DNA from: Pseudomonas parafulva | GTDB taxonomy: Bacteria > Pseudomonadota > Gammaproteobacteria > Pseudomonadales > Pseudomonadaceae | DNA: 64,000 bases | Assembly: GCF_002021815.1 (NCBI RefSeq) | Contig: NZ_CP019952.1 | Span: 3,689,001 to 3,753,000, forward strand | Reading direction: 5' to 3' | Part shown: piece after piece, positions 1 to 11,794 of the stretch | Numbering within the stretch: the stretch's first letter is position 1 | Layout of the letters: the number at the start of each line of letters is the position of its first letter | Notes under the pieces: generated by a model | What the model was told of the DNA's origin: nothing | Database searches by the model: none | What the model saw: only the letters and a program-made list of their open reading frames with translations | Program-made: the position numbers and the translations under genes

Positions 1-39
1 GTGCGTCGCCTGGTCCGCACTCGTGGTTCGATAACCTTG

Positions 40-78
40 AAAAAGACATTCGCCATGACCCTTGCAGGACATGGCGAA
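40..78 (-). terminator. Intrinsic terminator after hisC
   Basis: Inverted repeat TTCGCCATG (49-57) and CATGGCGAA (70-78), a perfect 9-bp stem. On the minus strand it is followed two bases later by a short T-rich run (complement of the A run at 40-44). It lies 11 bases after the hisC stop, so it probably ends the histidine transcript. Confidence 0.55.
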
Positions 79-88
79 CGCAACGGCG

Positions 89-1135
89 TCAGACCAGGGC
101 GTCGAGCAACGCCTGATTCATTTCAGGAGTGCCAATGGTGATGCGCAGGAACTGATCGATCCGCGCCTGCTTGAAGTGACGCACGATCACCCCTTGCTCG
201 CGTAGCCGGGCTGCGAGGGCGGCGGCATCGTGTTGGGGATGGCGGGCGAAGACGAAGTTGGCTGCCGATGGCAGCACCTCGAAGCCACGCGCTTGCAACT
301 CGCCCACCAGCGATTCGCGACTGTCGATCACTTTCTGGCAGGTCTGCTGGAAATAAGCGCGATCGGCGAATGCCGCTGCCGCACCGACGATGGCGGCGCG
401 GTCCAGCGGGTAGGAGTTGAAACTGTTCTTGATCCGCTCCAGCGCCTCGATCAGGTCCGGATGACCTACCGCCAGGCCCACCCGCAGGCCGGCCAGGGAG
501 CGCGATTTCGACAGGGTCTGGGTGACCAGCAAATTGTCGTAACGGCCTACCAGGCTGATCGCCGTCTGACCGCCGAAATCGATATAGGCCTCATCGACGA
601 CCACCACCGAATCCGGGTTCTGCTGCAACAGCTGCTCGATGGCCTGCAACGGCATCAGGCAGCCAGTCGGCGCATTGGGATTGGGGAAAATGATGCCGGC
701 ATTGGGCTTGCTGTAATCCTCGACGCGAATCTGGAACTGCTCGTCCAGAGGCACCTGCTCGTAGGCAATACCGTACAGCCCGCAATACACTGGATAGAAG
801 CTGTAGCTGATGTCTGGGAACAGCAGAGGTGCATCGTGCTGGAACAGGCCATGGAAGATGTGCGCCAGCACCTCGTCCGAGCCGTTGCCGACAAACACCT
901 GGGCAGCGGTGATGCCGTAGTAGTCCGCTACCGCCTGCTTCAGGTGATCGCCATTGGGATCAGGGTAAAGGCGCAGGCTGTCGTTGATTTCACCGCGCAT
1001 GGCTTCGAGCGCCTTGGGCGACGGGCCATAGGGGTTCTCGTTGGTGTTCAGCTTGACCAGGCGGGCAAGCTTGGGTTGCTCACCAGGGACATAGGGCACC
1101 AGCGCCTTGACGAAAGGGCTCCAGAATCGACTCAT
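89..1135 (-). CDS. hisC: Histidinol-phosphate aminotransferase HisC
   Basis: Fold-type I PLP aminotransferase that converts imidazole-acetol phosphate and glutamate to histidinol phosphate in histidine biosynthesis (cytosol). The 348-residue length is normal. Visible motifs are the N-terminal [10 protein letters not shown] (31-40), PNPNAPTG (151-158), the PLP-contacting DEAY (181-184) and the Schiff-base lysine K210 in [11 protein letters not shown]. It follows hisD with a 2-base gap, so the two are almost certainly cotranscribed. Aminotransferases of this class can overlap with aromatic aminotransferases, but the his operon context settles the assignment. Confidence 0.96.
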   Translation of the reverse strand: MSRFWSPFVKALVPYVPGEQPKLARLVKLNTNENPYGPSPKALEAMRGEINDSLRLYPDPNGDHLKQAVADYYGITAAQVFVGNGSDEVLAHIFHGLFQHDAPLLFPDISYSFYPVYCGLYGIAYEQVPLDEQFQIRVEDYSKPNAGIIFPNPNAPTGCLMPLQAIEQLLQQNPDSVVVVDEAYIDFGGQTAISLVGRYDNLLVTQTLSKSRSLAGLRVGLAVGHPDLIEALERIKNSFNSYPLDRAAIVGAAAAFADRAYFQQTCQKVIDSRESLVGELQARGFEVLPSAANFVFARHPQHDAAALAARLREQGVIVRHFKQARIDQFLRITIGTPEMNQALLDALV

Positions 1136-1137
1136 GT

Positions 1138-2463
1138 TCAGTTCCCCTTCTCGGTAGTCAGAATGCGGTATTCGGCGCTGCGCGCGTGAGCGGTCAGCGA
1201 CTCGCCGCGGGCCAGCACGGAGGCCGTGCGCCCCAGTTCGGACGCGCCCTGCTCCGAACAGAAGATGATCGATGAACGTTTCTGGAAGTCATAGACCCCC
1301 AGCGGCGACGAGAAGCGTGCAGTGCCGGAGGTGGGCAATACATGGTTCGGGCCCGCGCAGTAGTCACCCAGCGCCTCGCTGGTGTGACGCCCCATGAAGA
1401 TGGCGCCGGCATGACGGATGTGCGGCAGCCACGCCTGTGGATTTGCCACTGACAACTCGAGGTGCTCAGGCGCGATACGGTTAGCCACCTCAATGGCCTG
1501 CTGCATGTCGCGCACCTGGATCAATGCACCCCGCCCATTGACCGACTTCTCGATGATGTCGGCCCGCTCCATGGTCGGCAGCAGCTTGTCGATGCTCGCC
1601 GCGACGCGGTCGAGGAAAGCGGCGTCCGGGCTTACCAGGATGGCCTGGGCGTCCTCGTCGTGCTCGGCCTGGGAGAACAGGTCCATGGCGATCCAGTCAG
1701 GATCGGTCTGGCCGTCACACACCACCAGGATCTCGGAGGGGCCGGCGATCATGTCGATCCCGACCTGCCCGAACACATGACGCTTGGCCGTGGCGACATA
1801 GATGTTGCCCGGTCCGACGATCTTGTCGACCTTGGGTACGCTGGCAGTGCCATAGGCCAGGGCAGCCACCGCCTGGGCGCCACCGACGGTGAACACCCGA
1901 TCGACACCGGCGATACAGGCCGCGGCCAGCACCAGTTCGTTGACCTCGCCACGCGGTGTGGGCACCACCATGACCACCTCGCCCACACCCGCCACCTTGG
2001 CTGGAATGGCGTTCATCAGCACGGATGAGGGGTAGGACGCCTTGCCGCCAGGTACGTACAACCCGGCGCGATCCAGCGGGGTAACCTTCTGGCCCAGCAC
2101 TGTGCCATCGGCTTCGGTGTACTGCCAGGAGTCCTGTTTTTGCCGCTCGTGGTAAAGGCGCACGCGCTGGGCGGCTTTTTCAAGGGCCGCACGCTGGGTG
2201 TCGGTGATGCGCGTCAGTGCAAGCTCAAGCCGCTGACGATCGAGGATCAAGTCCTGGATGGAGTCGGCTTGCAGGCCATCGAAGCGCTGGGTGAACTCTA
2301 CCAAGGCGTCGTCGCCGCGCTCGCGCACAGCCTTGATGATGTCGAGCACGCGCTGGTTGACCGCCTCATCGGACACACTCTCCCAGCTCAGCAGATGATC
2401 CAGATGTCGGGCGAAGTCCGGGTCAGCAGCGTTGAGACGGGCAATTGCAGTGGACACGGTCAT
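1138..2463 (-). CDS. hisD: Histidinol dehydrogenase HisD
   Basis: Zinc- and NAD-dependent enzyme that oxidises L-histidinol in two steps to L-histidine, the last reactions of the pathway. At 441 residues it is full length. The [12 protein letters not shown] segment (217-228), the SQAEHDED segment holding the family zinc ligands Q265 and H268, and the catalytic E333-H334 pair in APEHLE are all present. It sits between hisG and hisC on the same strand. There are 126 bases between the hisG stop and this start, so a separate promoter or leader is possible, but I see no clear one. Confidence 0.97.
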   Translation of the reverse strand: MTVSTAIARLNAADPDFARHLDHLLSWESVSDEAVNQRVLDIIKAVRERGDDALVEFTQRFDGLQADSIQDLILDRQRLELALTRITDTQRAALEKAAQRVRLYHERQKQDSWQYTEADGTVLGQKVTPLDRAGLYVPGGKASYPSSVLMNAIPAKVAGVGEVVMVVPTPRGEVNELVLAAACIAGVDRVFTVGGAQAVAALAYGTASVPKVDKIVGPGNIYVATAKRHVFGQVGIDMIAGPSEILVVCDGQTDPDWIAMDLFSQAEHDEDAQAILVSPDAAFLDRVAASIDKLLPTMERADIIEKSVNGRGALIQVRDMQQAIEVANRIAPEHLELSVANPQAWLPHIRHAGAIFMGRHTSEALGDYCAGPNHVLPTSGTARFSSPLGVYDFQKRSSIIFCSEQGASELGRTASVLARGESLTAHARSAEYRILTTEKGN

Positions 2464-2589
2464 GGCGAGGGCCTCGGTTGATAGCGAATGCTCAGGCGCC
2501 CTAGGCTACCAGTCCATCCGCGCGGGCACCTGAGAAAAGTGGCTATGACGCGGATAGACGGGCGCGACAGCAAAGGTCGCGCGCAGAAG

Positions 2590-3225
2590 TCAGCCGCGGT
2601 GTCGCGATTCGACCGCTTTGCGCAGGGTGTCGATCAGGCTTTGGATGCGGGCGTGCTGCATTTTCATGGAGGCCTTGTTGACCACCAGGCGGGAACTGAT
2701 GTCGGCGATCATCTCTTGGGGTTCCAGGCCGTTGGCACGCAAGGTGTTACCGGTATCGACCACGTCGATGATCTTGTCGGCCAGGTTGATCAGCGGCGCC
2801 AGCTCCATGGAACCGTACAGCTTGATGATGTCGACTTGGCGGCCTTGCTCGGCATAGTAACGCTTGGCCACGTTGACGAACTTGGTGGCCACCCGCAGAC
2901 GCCCCTTGGGCTCTGGCGCACCGACCACCCCGGCCGTCATCAGCTTGCAGCGGGCAATCTGCAGGTCCAGCGGTTCGTAGAGGCCTTGGCCGCCGTACTC
3001 CATCAGCACGTCTTTGCCGGCCACGCCCAGGTCGGCGGCGCCATGCTCGACATAGGTCGGCACGTCGGTGGCACGCACGATCAGCAAGCGTACGTCGTCC
3101 TGCGTGGTGGGAATGATCAGCTTGCGGCTCTTGTCCGGGTTCTCGGTAGGTGCGATACCGGCTTCGGCCAGCAACGGCAGGGTATCGTCGAGAATTCGGC
3201 CTTTGGAAAGCGCGATGGTCAGCAT
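2590..3225 (-). CDS. hisG: ATP phosphoribosyltransferase HisG, short form
   Basis: Catalyses the first committed step of histidine synthesis, joining ATP and PRPP. At 211 residues this is the short form (HisG-S), which lacks the C-terminal histidine-binding domain of the roughly 300-residue enzymes. In known systems it works as a complex with the aminoacyl-tRNA-synthetase-like regulatory subunit HisZ, which is not in this window. The PRPP-binding loop DVVDTGNTL (154-162) is intact. It is followed by hisD and hisC and preceded by murA on the same strand. Confidence 0.96.
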   Translation of the reverse strand: MLTIALSKGRILDDTLPLLAEAGIAPTENPDKSRKLIIPTTQDDVRLLIVRATDVPTYVEHGAADLGVAGKDVLMEYGGQGLYEPLDLQIARCKLMTAGVVGAPEPKGRLRVATKFVNVAKRYYAEQGRQVDIIKLYGSMELAPLINLADKIIDVVDTGNTLRANGLEPQEMIADISSRLVVNKASMKMQHARIQSLIDTLRKAVESRHRG

Positions 3226-3346
3226 TGGAACGTCAGTCCTTAAGCGGCTACTGCTGGCCAGGTCAACGACCTGGCGGCATTCAATTCATGAGGCACAGGC
3301 AGGGCAAGCGAGGCTGCAAGCCTTCCTACACTGCGCCAACGGGCTC

Positions 3347-4875
<1,529 letters not shown>

Positions 4876-4921
4876 GCTCAACCTCAATCGGCGCCCGATG
4901 CGCACGGGTCGGCCATCATAC

Positions 4922-4974
4922 AAAAAAGCCCCTCGCCTGCGAAGCCCAACGAAGGGGTTCACTGACCGAGGGGC
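4922..4974 (-). terminator. Intrinsic terminator of the mla operon
   Basis: On the minus strand, GCCCCTCG (complement of 4967-4974) pairs with CGAGGGGC (complement of 4928-4935) and is followed directly by six T (complement of 4922-4927). It begins 19 bases after the mlaB stop. The loop is long (31 bases) and contains a second short GGGG/CCCC possibility. It separates mlaFEDCB from ibaG-murA, so ibaG either has its own promoter or depends on read-through. Confidence 0.75.
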
Positions 4975-4992
4975 GATTCTACCGCTAGCGCT

Positions 4993-5298
4993 TCAGCTCG
5001 CCAGCACCTCGTCGAGGTCATAAACCTGGGCGATGTCGCGCATGTCATCAGGCATGCCACGCACCTGGCAACGCTTGCCAGCGGCCTGGGCGTCGCGCAG
5101 GAAAGCCAGTAACAGCGACAGACCCACGCTCGTGGAGCGCTCCACAGCCGTGCAGTCGATGATCAACTGCGCGTCACCGCTGGCCTTGATCAGCGCCTGG
5201 CCCTGCTTGCGCAGCGCAGGGCCACTGCGGTAGTCCAGCACGCCGGCCAGGCGCAGTACGCCAGGCTCGGTCATGCTTGCGGTGGCGGCCTGGCTCAT
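4993..5298 (-). CDS. mlaB: MlaB, STAS-domain subunit of the Mla phospholipid transporter
   Basis: A 101-residue STAS protein, the cytoplasmic accessory subunit that binds the ATPase MlaF in the MlaFEDB inner-membrane complex. The STAS features are the central ERSTSVGLSLLLAFLRDA segment and the beta-strand LIIDCTAVE before it. It is the last gene of mlaFEDCB, overlaps the mlaC stop by 4 bases (translational coupling), and is followed by the operon terminator. Confidence 0.9.
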   Translation of the reverse strand: MSQAATASMTEPGVLRLAGVLDYRSGPALRKQGQALIKASGDAQLIIDCTAVERSTSVGLSLLLAFLRDAQAAGKRCQVRGMPDDMRDIAQVYDLDEVLAS

Positions 5299-5942
5299 TT
5301 GACAGCCTTTTCCGGCGAGCTGTCGGCGCTCTGCTTGGCCTTGGCCACTTCACCGGCCCAGCCGTCGATGGTCTTGTCCAAGTCGTTGCCGTTGCGCTGC
5401 ATGGCATCGGCGAACTGGTCACGGAACAGCTTGCCGATGTTGATGCCGTTGACAATCACATTGCGGACCTTCCACTCGCCAGCGATGTTCTGCAACGTGT
5501 ACTGCACCGGGTATACCGCGCCGTTGTTGCCGGTGACCTTCATGCCAACACTGGCACGCTTGCCATCATCGGCCTTGGTCGGGTCGACCACGATTCCTTC
5601 GTTGTTGTATTCGAGCAGGGCATTGCCGTAGAACTGCAGCAGGCTGCGCTTGAAGTTTTCCTGGAAACGCTGCATCTGCTCAGGCGTGGCCTTGCGCGAA
5701 TACTTGACGGTCATGATGCTCCTGGAGATACCGTCGGCATCGACCACCGGACCGAGAATCCGATTGAGCGACTCGTAGAACGCATTGGGGTTGGCCTTGT
5801 ACTGCTGCTTGTTGGCCTTCAGATCAGTCAACAGCTCGTTGGTGGTGCTCTGGATTACATCGTGGGGCGATTGTGCCGCCACGGCCAGCAAGGGGAAAGC
5901 CGCCAGCAGAACCAGCAGGCCACGTCGCAGAATCGATATCAT
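5295..5942 (-). CDS. mlaC: MlaC, periplasmic phospholipid-binding protein
   Basis: A 215-residue soluble periplasmic carrier that shuttles phospholipid between the outer-membrane MlaA complex and MlaFEDB. An N-terminal signal peptide is visible: RR near residue 6, a hydrophobic core at about 8-21, and a likely cleavage after AVA. The rest matches the MlaC/Ttg2D fold, with conserved segments MTVKYSRKATPEQ and WKVRNVIVNGINIGKLFRDQF. In Pseudomonas this locus is also called ttg2. The tail after about residue 195 is lysine-rich. Confidence 0.95.
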   Translation of the reverse strand: MISILRRGLLVLLAAFPLLAVAAQSPHDVIQSTTNELLTDLKANKQQYKANPNAFYESLNRILGPVVDADGISRSIMTVKYSRKATPEQMQRFQENFKRSLLQFYGNALLEYNNEGIVVDPTKADDGKRASVGMKVTGNNGAVYPVQYTLQNIAGEWKVRNVIVNGINIGKLFRDQFADAMQRNGNDLDKTIDGWAGEVAKAKQSADSSPEKAVK

Positions 5943-5951
5943 GGAAACTCC

Positions 5952-6437
5952 TCAGTTGTCCGGTTGCGCGTCTCTGGGTTCCTTGCCAACGGAGTTGAGC
6001 AGGAACTTGCCAATCAGGTCTTCGAGTACCAGCGACGACTGGGTGTCGTGAATGGTCGCACCCTCCTTGAGTACGTCTTCCTCACCGCCCACGCTGATAC
6101 CGATGTATTTCTCGCCAAGCAGCCCGGCCGTCAGGATCGACGCCGTGGAGTCGGTCGGCAGGTTATCCACCGACTTGTCCAGTTGCAGCGTCACCCGACC
6201 GGTGTACGAATCACGGTCCAGGTCGATGGCGGTGACCTTGCCGATGGTAACCCCGGCCATGGTCACCTTGGCTCTGACAGTCAAACCGGCGATGTTGTCG
6301 AAGTAGGCATAGACTTTGTACGTATCGGTGGCCGGGCTGGCCGATAGGCCACTGACACGCAGGGCCAGCATCAGCAACGCCAGAATGCCGGCCAGGAGGA
6401 ACAGGCCGACACCGATTTCCAGGGTGCGGTTTTGCAT
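5952..6437 (-). CDS. mlaD: MlaD, MCE-domain subunit of the Mla transporter
   Basis: Single-span inner-membrane protein of 161 residues whose MCE domain forms the hexameric periplasmic ring of MlaFEDB. One transmembrane segment lies at about residues 7-27, followed by the MCE domain at about 39-117, including YFDNIAGLTVRAKVTMAGVTIG and the GLLGEKYIGI segment. The ATG overlaps the mlaE stop by one base, and the gene is 9 bases upstream of mlaC, consistent with one operon. Confidence 0.95.
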   Translation of the reverse strand: MQNRTLEIGVGLFLLAGILALLMLALRVSGLSASPATDTYKVYAYFDNIAGLTVRAKVTMAGVTIGKVTAIDLDRDSYTGRVTLQLDKSVDNLPTDSTASILTAGLLGEKYIGISVGGEEDVLKEGATIHDTQSSLVLEDLIGKFLLNSVGKEPRDAQPDN

Positions 6438-7234
6438 CAGAAATCTCCAAACATCAAAGCGGTCAGAATAAAGTCCAGACCCAGTACAGCCAGCGAGGCA
6501 TAGACCACGGTCTTGGTAGTGGCACGGCTGATCCCTTCAGAAGTGGGCTCGCAGTCGTACCCTTGGAACACGGCAATCCAGGTAGTAACGAAGGCGAACA
6601 CCAGGCTCTTGATAAGCCCGTTGAGCACATCGTCGGTGAAGGAGACACTGTTCTGCATGTTGGCCCAGAAAGACCCCTCGTAGACGCCCAGCCAGTCGAC
6701 CGCCACCCACGAGCCACCCCAGATACCGACCACGCTGAAGATCAGCGCCAGCAACGGCAGCGAGATGAACCCTGCCCATAGGCGCGGCGCAACAATGTAT
6801 TTGAGGGGGTCGACGCCGATCATCTCGAGGCTGGAAAGCTGCTCGGTCGACTTCATGTTGCCGATCTCGGCCGTCAGAGCAGAACCGGCCCGGCCTGCGA
6901 ACAGCAAGGCGGTAACGACCGGGCCCAGTTCGCGCAGCAGGGTCAGGGCGACCATCTGCCCTACTGCCTGCTCGGAGCCGTACTTTGTAAGGATGCTGTA
7001 GCCCTGCAGGGCCAGCACCATGCCGATGAACATGCCCGAGACCACCACGATGGCCAAGGACAGCACACCCACCGAATACAGTTGGCGAGTGAGCAACTGA
7101 AAGCCGCCGCCGATGCCGCCGCGCCCAACCAGCGCATGGAACAGAAACAGGCAGGACCGCCCCAGCACCGCCAGCACGTCAATGGCCGAGCGCCCCAGCA
7201 GGCGCACACGTTCAAGAATGGATTTCTGACGCAT
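6437..7234 (-). CDS. mlaE: MlaE, permease subunit of the Mla transporter
   Basis: Integral membrane permease of 265 residues in the MlaFEDB ABC complex. Several hydrophobic spans are visible, and the family hallmarks are present: [20 protein letters not shown], the coupling-helix region that contacts MlaF, and [21 protein letters not shown]. The start ATG shares ATGA with the mlaF stop, so translation is probably coupled. Confidence 0.95.
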   Translation of the reverse strand: MRQKSILERVRLLGRSAIDVLAVLGRSCLFLFHALVGRGGIGGGFQLLTRQLYSVGVLSLAIVVVSGMFIGMVLALQGYSILTKYGSEQAVGQMVALTLLRELGPVVTALLFAGRAGSALTAEIGNMKSTEQLSSLEMIGVDPLKYIVAPRLWAGFISLPLLALIFSVVGIWGGSWVAVDWLGVYEGSFWANMQNSVSFTDDVLNGLIKSLVFAFVTTWIAVFQGYDCEPTSEGISRATTKTVVYASLAVLGLDFILTALMFGDF

Positions 7235-8043
7235 CAGCGCGCCCCCAGCAGGTCGGCGCGGTAATCGGGCGCAGGGAAGTGGAACGGCACGGGGCCATCG
7301 GGATCGCCTTTCATGAACTGGCGAATGCGCGGGTTATCCGAACCCATCAATTCGTCCGGGGTACCTTGCCCCAGCACCTGGCCATCGCCCACCACATAGA
7401 TGTAGTCGGCGATGCTGGCAGTTTCTGCCAGGTCATGGGACACCACGATGCTGGTAATGCCCAGGGCATCGTTGAGCAGGCGGATCAGGCGCACCAGCAC
7501 ACCCATGGCGATCGGGTCCTGGCCCACGAAGGGCTCGTCGTACATGAGGATCTGCGGGTCCAGTGCGATGGCCCGGGCCAGGGCCACGCGCCGCTTCATG
7601 CCGCCGGACAGTTCGTCCGGCATCAGGTCGATGGCGCCGCGCAAGCCTACTGCCTGCAGTTTCATCAGCACGATGTCGCGAATCATCTCGTCTGGCAGTT
7701 GGGTGTGCACGCGCAGGGGGAACGCCACGTTCTCGAAGACATCGAGGTCGGTGAACAGGGCGCCGCTCTGGAACAGCACGCCCATCTGCTTGCGTGCATC
7801 GAACAGGTCACTGCGTGAAAGCGCCGGCAGGTTCTGCCCGGCCACCCACACTTCCCCGCTTGCAGGGCGCAGTTGCGCACCCATCAGACGAAGCAACGTG
7901 GTCTTGCCGCAACCCGATGGCCCCATGATGCCGGTGACCTTGCCGCGTGGGATACGGATGTCGACATTGTTGAAAATGCTGCGTGAACCGCGTTTGAAGG
8001 TAACCCCCTTCAACTCGACCGCGCAGGCGCTATCCACACTCAT
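7234..8043 (-). CDS. mlaF: MlaF, ATPase of the Mla transporter
   Basis: ABC ATPase of 269 residues and the first gene of mlaFEDCB. Walker [10 protein letters not shown] (41-49), the signature [16 protein letters not shown] and Walker B MYDEPF are intact, and the switch histidine lies in [15 protein letters not shown]. The C-terminal 25 residues extend beyond the usual ABC fold; in E. coli the C-terminal tail of MlaF contacts its dimer partner near MlaB. It is divergent from kdsD across a 247-base intergenic region. Confidence 0.95.
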   Translation of the reverse strand: MSVDSACAVELKGVTFKRGSRSIFNNVDIRIPRGKVTGIMGPSGCGKTTLLRLMGAQLRPASGEVWVAGQNLPALSRSDLFDARKQMGVLFQSGALFTDLDVFENVAFPLRVHTQLPDEMIRDIVLMKLQAVGLRGAIDLMPDELSGGMKRRVALARAIALDPQILMYDEPFVGQDPIAMGVLVRLIRLLNDALGITSIVVSHDLAETASIADYIYVVGDGQVLGQGTPDELMGSDNPRIRQFMKGDPDGPVPFHFPAPDYRADLLGAR

Positions 8044-8132
8044 CTAGACTCCTTGCTAGTGCAGCCCTGTCCTAGTGGACGCCAGCCTTCATCGGGAAGG
8101 CACACGCCCCGGGCCAGGCCGAATAGCCGCGA

Positions 8133-8162
8133 ACTATAACACCGCTCTGAACGCCGCCCCAA
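8133..8162 (-). promoter_or_regulatory. Possible sigma-70 promoter for mlaF
   Basis: On the minus strand TTGGGG (complement of 8157-8162), an 18-base spacer and TATAGT (complement of 8133-8138) resemble a weak -35/-10 pair about 90 bases upstream of mlaF. Only the -10 is a good match, so this is a tentative call. Confidence 0.3.
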
Positions 8163-8251
8163 GGCCGTACCGCCCGCTGTTCAGCTAGTCGACAGCGTTT
8201 GGGGATATTGCCTACGACAATCGAAAGCGTGAGGGTTTCAATCATTACCGC

Positions 8252-8257
8252 TATAAT
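8252..8257 (+). promoter_or_regulatory. Probable -10 element for kdsD
   Basis: A perfect TATAAT hexamer 33 bases upstream of the kdsD ATG in the intergenic region shared with mlaF. I see no good -35 at 16-18 bases, so the promoter may rely on an activator or upstream sequences. Confidence 0.4.
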
Positions 8258-8290
8258 CGCCGCCTTTTTATCAGACACTGCTTTTTCGAC

Positions 8291-9265
8291 ATGAGCCAAT
8301 CCAGCGAGCTGATCCAATCCGCCCAGCGCACCCTGCGCCTGGAACTCGAGGCCGTCACGGCCCTGATCGAGCGTATCGGCGACGACTTCGTCAAGGCCTG
8401 CGAGCTGATCCTGGCCAGCAAGGGCCGGGTCGTGGTGGTCGGCATGGGCAAGTCCGGGCATATCGGCAACAAGATCGCCGCCACCCTGGCCAGCACCGGC
8501 ACGCCAGCCTTCTTCGTGCACCCGGCCGAAGCCAGTCACGGCGACATGGGCATGATCACCCGCGACGACGTGATTCTCGCGCTGTCGAACTCCGGCAGCA
8601 CTGCCGAAATCATCACCTTGCTACCACTGATCAAGCGCCTGGGCATCAAGCTGGTGAGCCTGACCGGCAACCCGGCCTCTTCCCTGGCCCAGGCCGCCGA
8701 CGTCAACCTTGACGCCAGCGTCGCCCAGGAAGCCTGCCCGCTGAACCTGGCACCCACATCCTCTACTACCGCCTCGCTGGTACTGGGGGATGCCCTTGCC
8801 ATCGCCCTGCTCGAAGCACGCGGGTTCACGGCCGAAGACTTTGCGTTCTCGCACCCCGGCGGTGCACTGGGACGCAGGCTGCTGCTAAAGGTCGAGAACG
8901 TGATGCATGCCGGCGACGACCTGCCCAGGGTCACGCGCGGCACGCTGCTCAAGGACGCCCTGCTTGAAATGTCCCGCAAAGGCCTGGGCATGACCGTGAT
9001 CATCGAAAACGATGGCACCCTGGCCGGCGTCTTCACCGACGGCGACCTGCGCCGCAGCCTGGACCGCAACATCGATGTGCGCACCGCCTTGATCGAGGAG
9101 GTGATGACGGTACACGGCAAGACTGCGCGGGCTGAAATGCTGGCTGCCGAGGCACTGAAAATCATGGAAGACAACAAGATTGGCGCATTGGTGGTGGTGG
9201 ACGCCCACGACCGCCCCACCGGCGCCCTGAACATGCACGATCTGCTGCGCGCTGGCGTACTGTGA
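8291..9265 (+). CDS. kdsD: Arabinose-5-phosphate isomerase KdsD
   Basis: Interconverts ribulose-5-phosphate and arabinose-5-phosphate, the first step toward KDO for lipopolysaccharide. The 324 residues show an SIS domain at about 40-175, with GMGKSGHIGNKIAATLAST and the SNSGSTAEI loop, then two CBS repeats (about 205-324). The next genes, kdsC and lptCAB, carry out the later KDO step and LPS export. The stop overlaps the ribosome-binding site of kdsC. Confidence 0.95.
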   Translation: MSQSSELIQSAQRTLRLELEAVTALIERIGDDFVKACELILASKGRVVVVGMGKSGHIGNKIAATLASTGTPAFFVHPAEASHGDMGMITRDDVILALSNSGSTAEIITLLPLIKRLGIKLVSLTGNPASSLAQAADVNLDASVAQEACPLNLAPTSSTTASLVLGDALAIALLEARGFTAEDFAFSHPGGALGRRLLLKVENVMHAGDDLPRVTRGTLLKDALLEMSRKGLGMTVIIENDGTLAGVFTDGDLRRSLDRNIDVRTALIEEVMTVHGKTARAEMLAAEALKIMEDNKIGALVVVDAHDRPTGALNMHDLLRAGVL

Positions 9266-9276
9266 GGAGCTCCACG

Positions 9277-9801
9277 ATGAATCAGGATCTGATACAACGC
9301 GCCAAGACCGTCAAACTGGCGGTCTTCGACGTCGATGGCGTGCTCACCGACGGGCGCCTCTATTTTCTTGAGGACGGCAGCGAGTTCAAGACCTTCAATA
9401 CCCTCGACGGGCATGGCATCAAGATGCTGATGGCATCAGGCGTCACCACCGCGATCATCAGCGGACGCAAGACACCGGTCGTCGAGCGCAGGGCGAAGAA
9501 CCTGGGTATCGCGCATCTGTATCAGGGGCGCGAGGACAAACTCGTGGTGCTCGACGGCCTGCTCGCCGAGCTGGGCCTGAGCTATGATCAGGTGGCCTAT
9601 CTTGGCGACGACCTGCCGGACTTGCCGGTCATTCGTCGCGTGGCACTGGGCATGGCCGTGGCCAATGCGGCGCCGTTCGTGCGCGAACACGCTCATGGCG
9701 TGACCCAGGCCCGCGGTGGCGAAGGTGCCGCGCGCGAATTCTGCGAACTCATCATGCAGGCCCAGGGCACCCTGGATGCTGCCAACGCCAACTACCTTTA
9801 A
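9277..9801 (+). CDS. kdsC: KDO 8-phosphate phosphatase KdsC
   Basis: HAD-superfamily phosphatase that releases KDO from KDO-8-phosphate. The start is placed at the ATG at 9277, which has GAGGAGC 6 bases upstream, rather than at an upstream in-frame GTG inside the kdsD stop. This gives 174 residues, the usual C0-type HAD size. Motif I FDVDGVLTDG carries the nucleophile D18 and D20; the motif IV-like LGDDLPDLP is also present. Confidence 0.95.
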   Translation: MNQDLIQRAKTVKLAVFDVDGVLTDGRLYFLEDGSEFKTFNTLDGHGIKMLMASGVTTAIISGRKTPVVERRAKNLGIAHLYQGREDKLVVLDGLLAELGLSYDQVAYLGDDLPDLPVIRRVALGMAVANAAPFVREHAHGVTQARGGEGAAREFCELIMQAQGTLDAANANYL

Positions 9802-9809
9802 GGTTGCCC

Positions 9810-10382
9810 ATGTTCAGCAAGAAAGCCAGAAACATCGTGCTGCTCGGGGTCATTGCGGCCCTGCTGGTGGCCGTCGGCTACTGGAACGTCAGCCCGGAGA
9901 GTTTCCTGGAGAAGCCAGTCGCCCAGGTCGACGAAAGCGCCATCGACTACTACGCCATCAACGCCCACAGCGTCCAGTTTCTGCCCGATGGCAGGCTCCA
10001 GTACGAAATGACCGCCGACAAAGTCGAACATCTCAAGGCCAGCGAGGTCACGATGTTGACCACGCCGGACTTGCACCTGTACCGCGGCACGGCGTTCCCG
10101 TGGCATGTACAAAGCACCCGCGCCGAGGTCAACCCCGATGGCAGCGAGGTCGAGTTGATCGACAATGTGCGCGTTGCCCGCACTGACGAACAGAAGCGTG
10201 AGACCATCATCACCAGCTCGCGCATGACCGTGTTCCCGCAGAAGCAATATGCGCAGACCGAGCAAGCCGTTAGAATCGACGGCGCCGGTGGGACGACCAC
10301 GGGCAAAGGAATGAAAGCGTACCTGAAAGAAGGCAGGATGGACCTGCTCTCTAACGTAAGAGGACAGTATGAGGCTCGTTAA
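9810..10382 (+). CDS. lptC: LptC, LPS export protein
   Basis: Bitopic inner-membrane protein of 190 residues that passes LPS from LptB2FG to the periplasmic bridge LptA. One transmembrane helix is visible at about 7-25, and the rest is a periplasmic beta-jellyroll. The ATG at 9810 is preferred over the in-frame TTG at 9804, because AAGG lies just upstream of it. The 3' end overlaps lptA by 14 bases. The sequence is divergent, as usual for LptC, and position between kdsC and lptA is strong support. Confidence 0.92.
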   Translation: MFSKKARNIVLLGVIAALLVAVGYWNVSPESFLEKPVAQVDESAIDYYAINAHSVQFLPDGRLQYEMTADKVEHLKASEVTMLTTPDLHLYRGTAFPWHVQSTRAEVNPDGSEVELIDNVRVARTDEQKRETIITSSRMTVFPQKQYAQTEQAVRIDGAGGTTTGKGMKAYLKEGRMDLLSNVRGQYEAR

Positions 10383-10893
10383 AACCCTCCCCCTTTTGCT
10401 CAGCCTGAGCGCAGCACTGGGAAGCGCGAGCGCCCTCGCCCTGCCGAACGACCGTGACCAGCCGATTCGCATCCAGGCCGACAATGCGCACCTGGACGAC
10501 AAGAAAGGCGTGGCCACCTACACCGGTGACGTGATCATCACCCAGGGCTCGATGATGATCAAAGGCAACACCGTGACCATCACTCGCACGAACGGTGGCG
10601 ATATCGACGTGGTTACTTCGGTGGGCAACCTGGCCTACTTCGAGCAGCAACAAAGCGCGTCCAAGGCGGACAAGATGAAAGGCTGGGGCGTTACCATCCA
10701 GTACCAGGCCCAGAGAGACCTGGTGGTACTTACCGACCGAGCCAAGGTGGAGAACGAAGGCAACACCACCGAAGGCGAGAAAATCGTCTACAACACCCAG
10801 ACACAAGTGGCCACTGCCGGTCGGGGTGGCAACGTAACCACGCCGCGTCAGCGCATCGACATGGTGATCCAGCCCAAGAAGAAGGCCGAGTAA
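10369..10893 (+). CDS. lptA: LptA, periplasmic LPS bridge protein
   Basis: OstA-fold protein of 174 residues that forms the periplasmic bridge between LptC and LptD. A signal peptide is visible (KT near residue 5, hydrophobic core, cleavage probably after SALA around 24). The mature part has the DNAHLDDKKGVATYTGDVIITQG beta-repeat pattern of the family and a lysine-rich C terminus (PKKKAE). It overlaps lptC and abuts lptB directly (TAA then ATG). Confidence 0.95.
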   Translation: MRLVKTLPLLLSLSAALGSASALALPNDRDQPIRIQADNAHLDDKKGVATYTGDVIITQGSMMIKGNTVTITRTNGGDIDVVTSVGNLAYFEQQQSASKADKMKGWGVTIQYQAQRDLVVLTDRAKVENEGNTTEGEKIVYNTQTQVATAGRGGNVTTPRQRIDMVIQPKKKAE

Positions 10894-11619
<726 letters not shown>

Positions 11620-11670
11620 TCAAGACGCGCGCCTTGGGCACGGACAAAGACGCCCACAAGTTGGGCCAAG

Positions 11671-11701
11671 TTGTTACAGTGCTCTAGGCAAACGCTACAA
11701 T
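11671..11701 (+). promoter_or_regulatory. Possible promoter for rpoN
   Basis: TTGTTA (11671-11676) and TACAAT (11696-11701) are separated by 19 bases, a wide spacing, about 95 bases upstream of the rpoN ATG. The -10 is good and the -35 partial. The lptB transcript could also continue into rpoN. Confidence 0.35.
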
Positions 11702-11794
11702 TTAAGGCATAAATCTTGCTTGAAATGGCGCCCCGGCGCCCTCGTGTAGTGGAAGGCGCATGTGCGCCGGCGAACAAGGTACAAAGCATCTGCC

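Noticed and set aside
3257..3273. Hairpin CCAGGTC-AAC-GACCTGG between murA and hisG
   Set aside because: No T run on the minus strand and only a 7-bp stem; not enough to call a terminator or attenuator.
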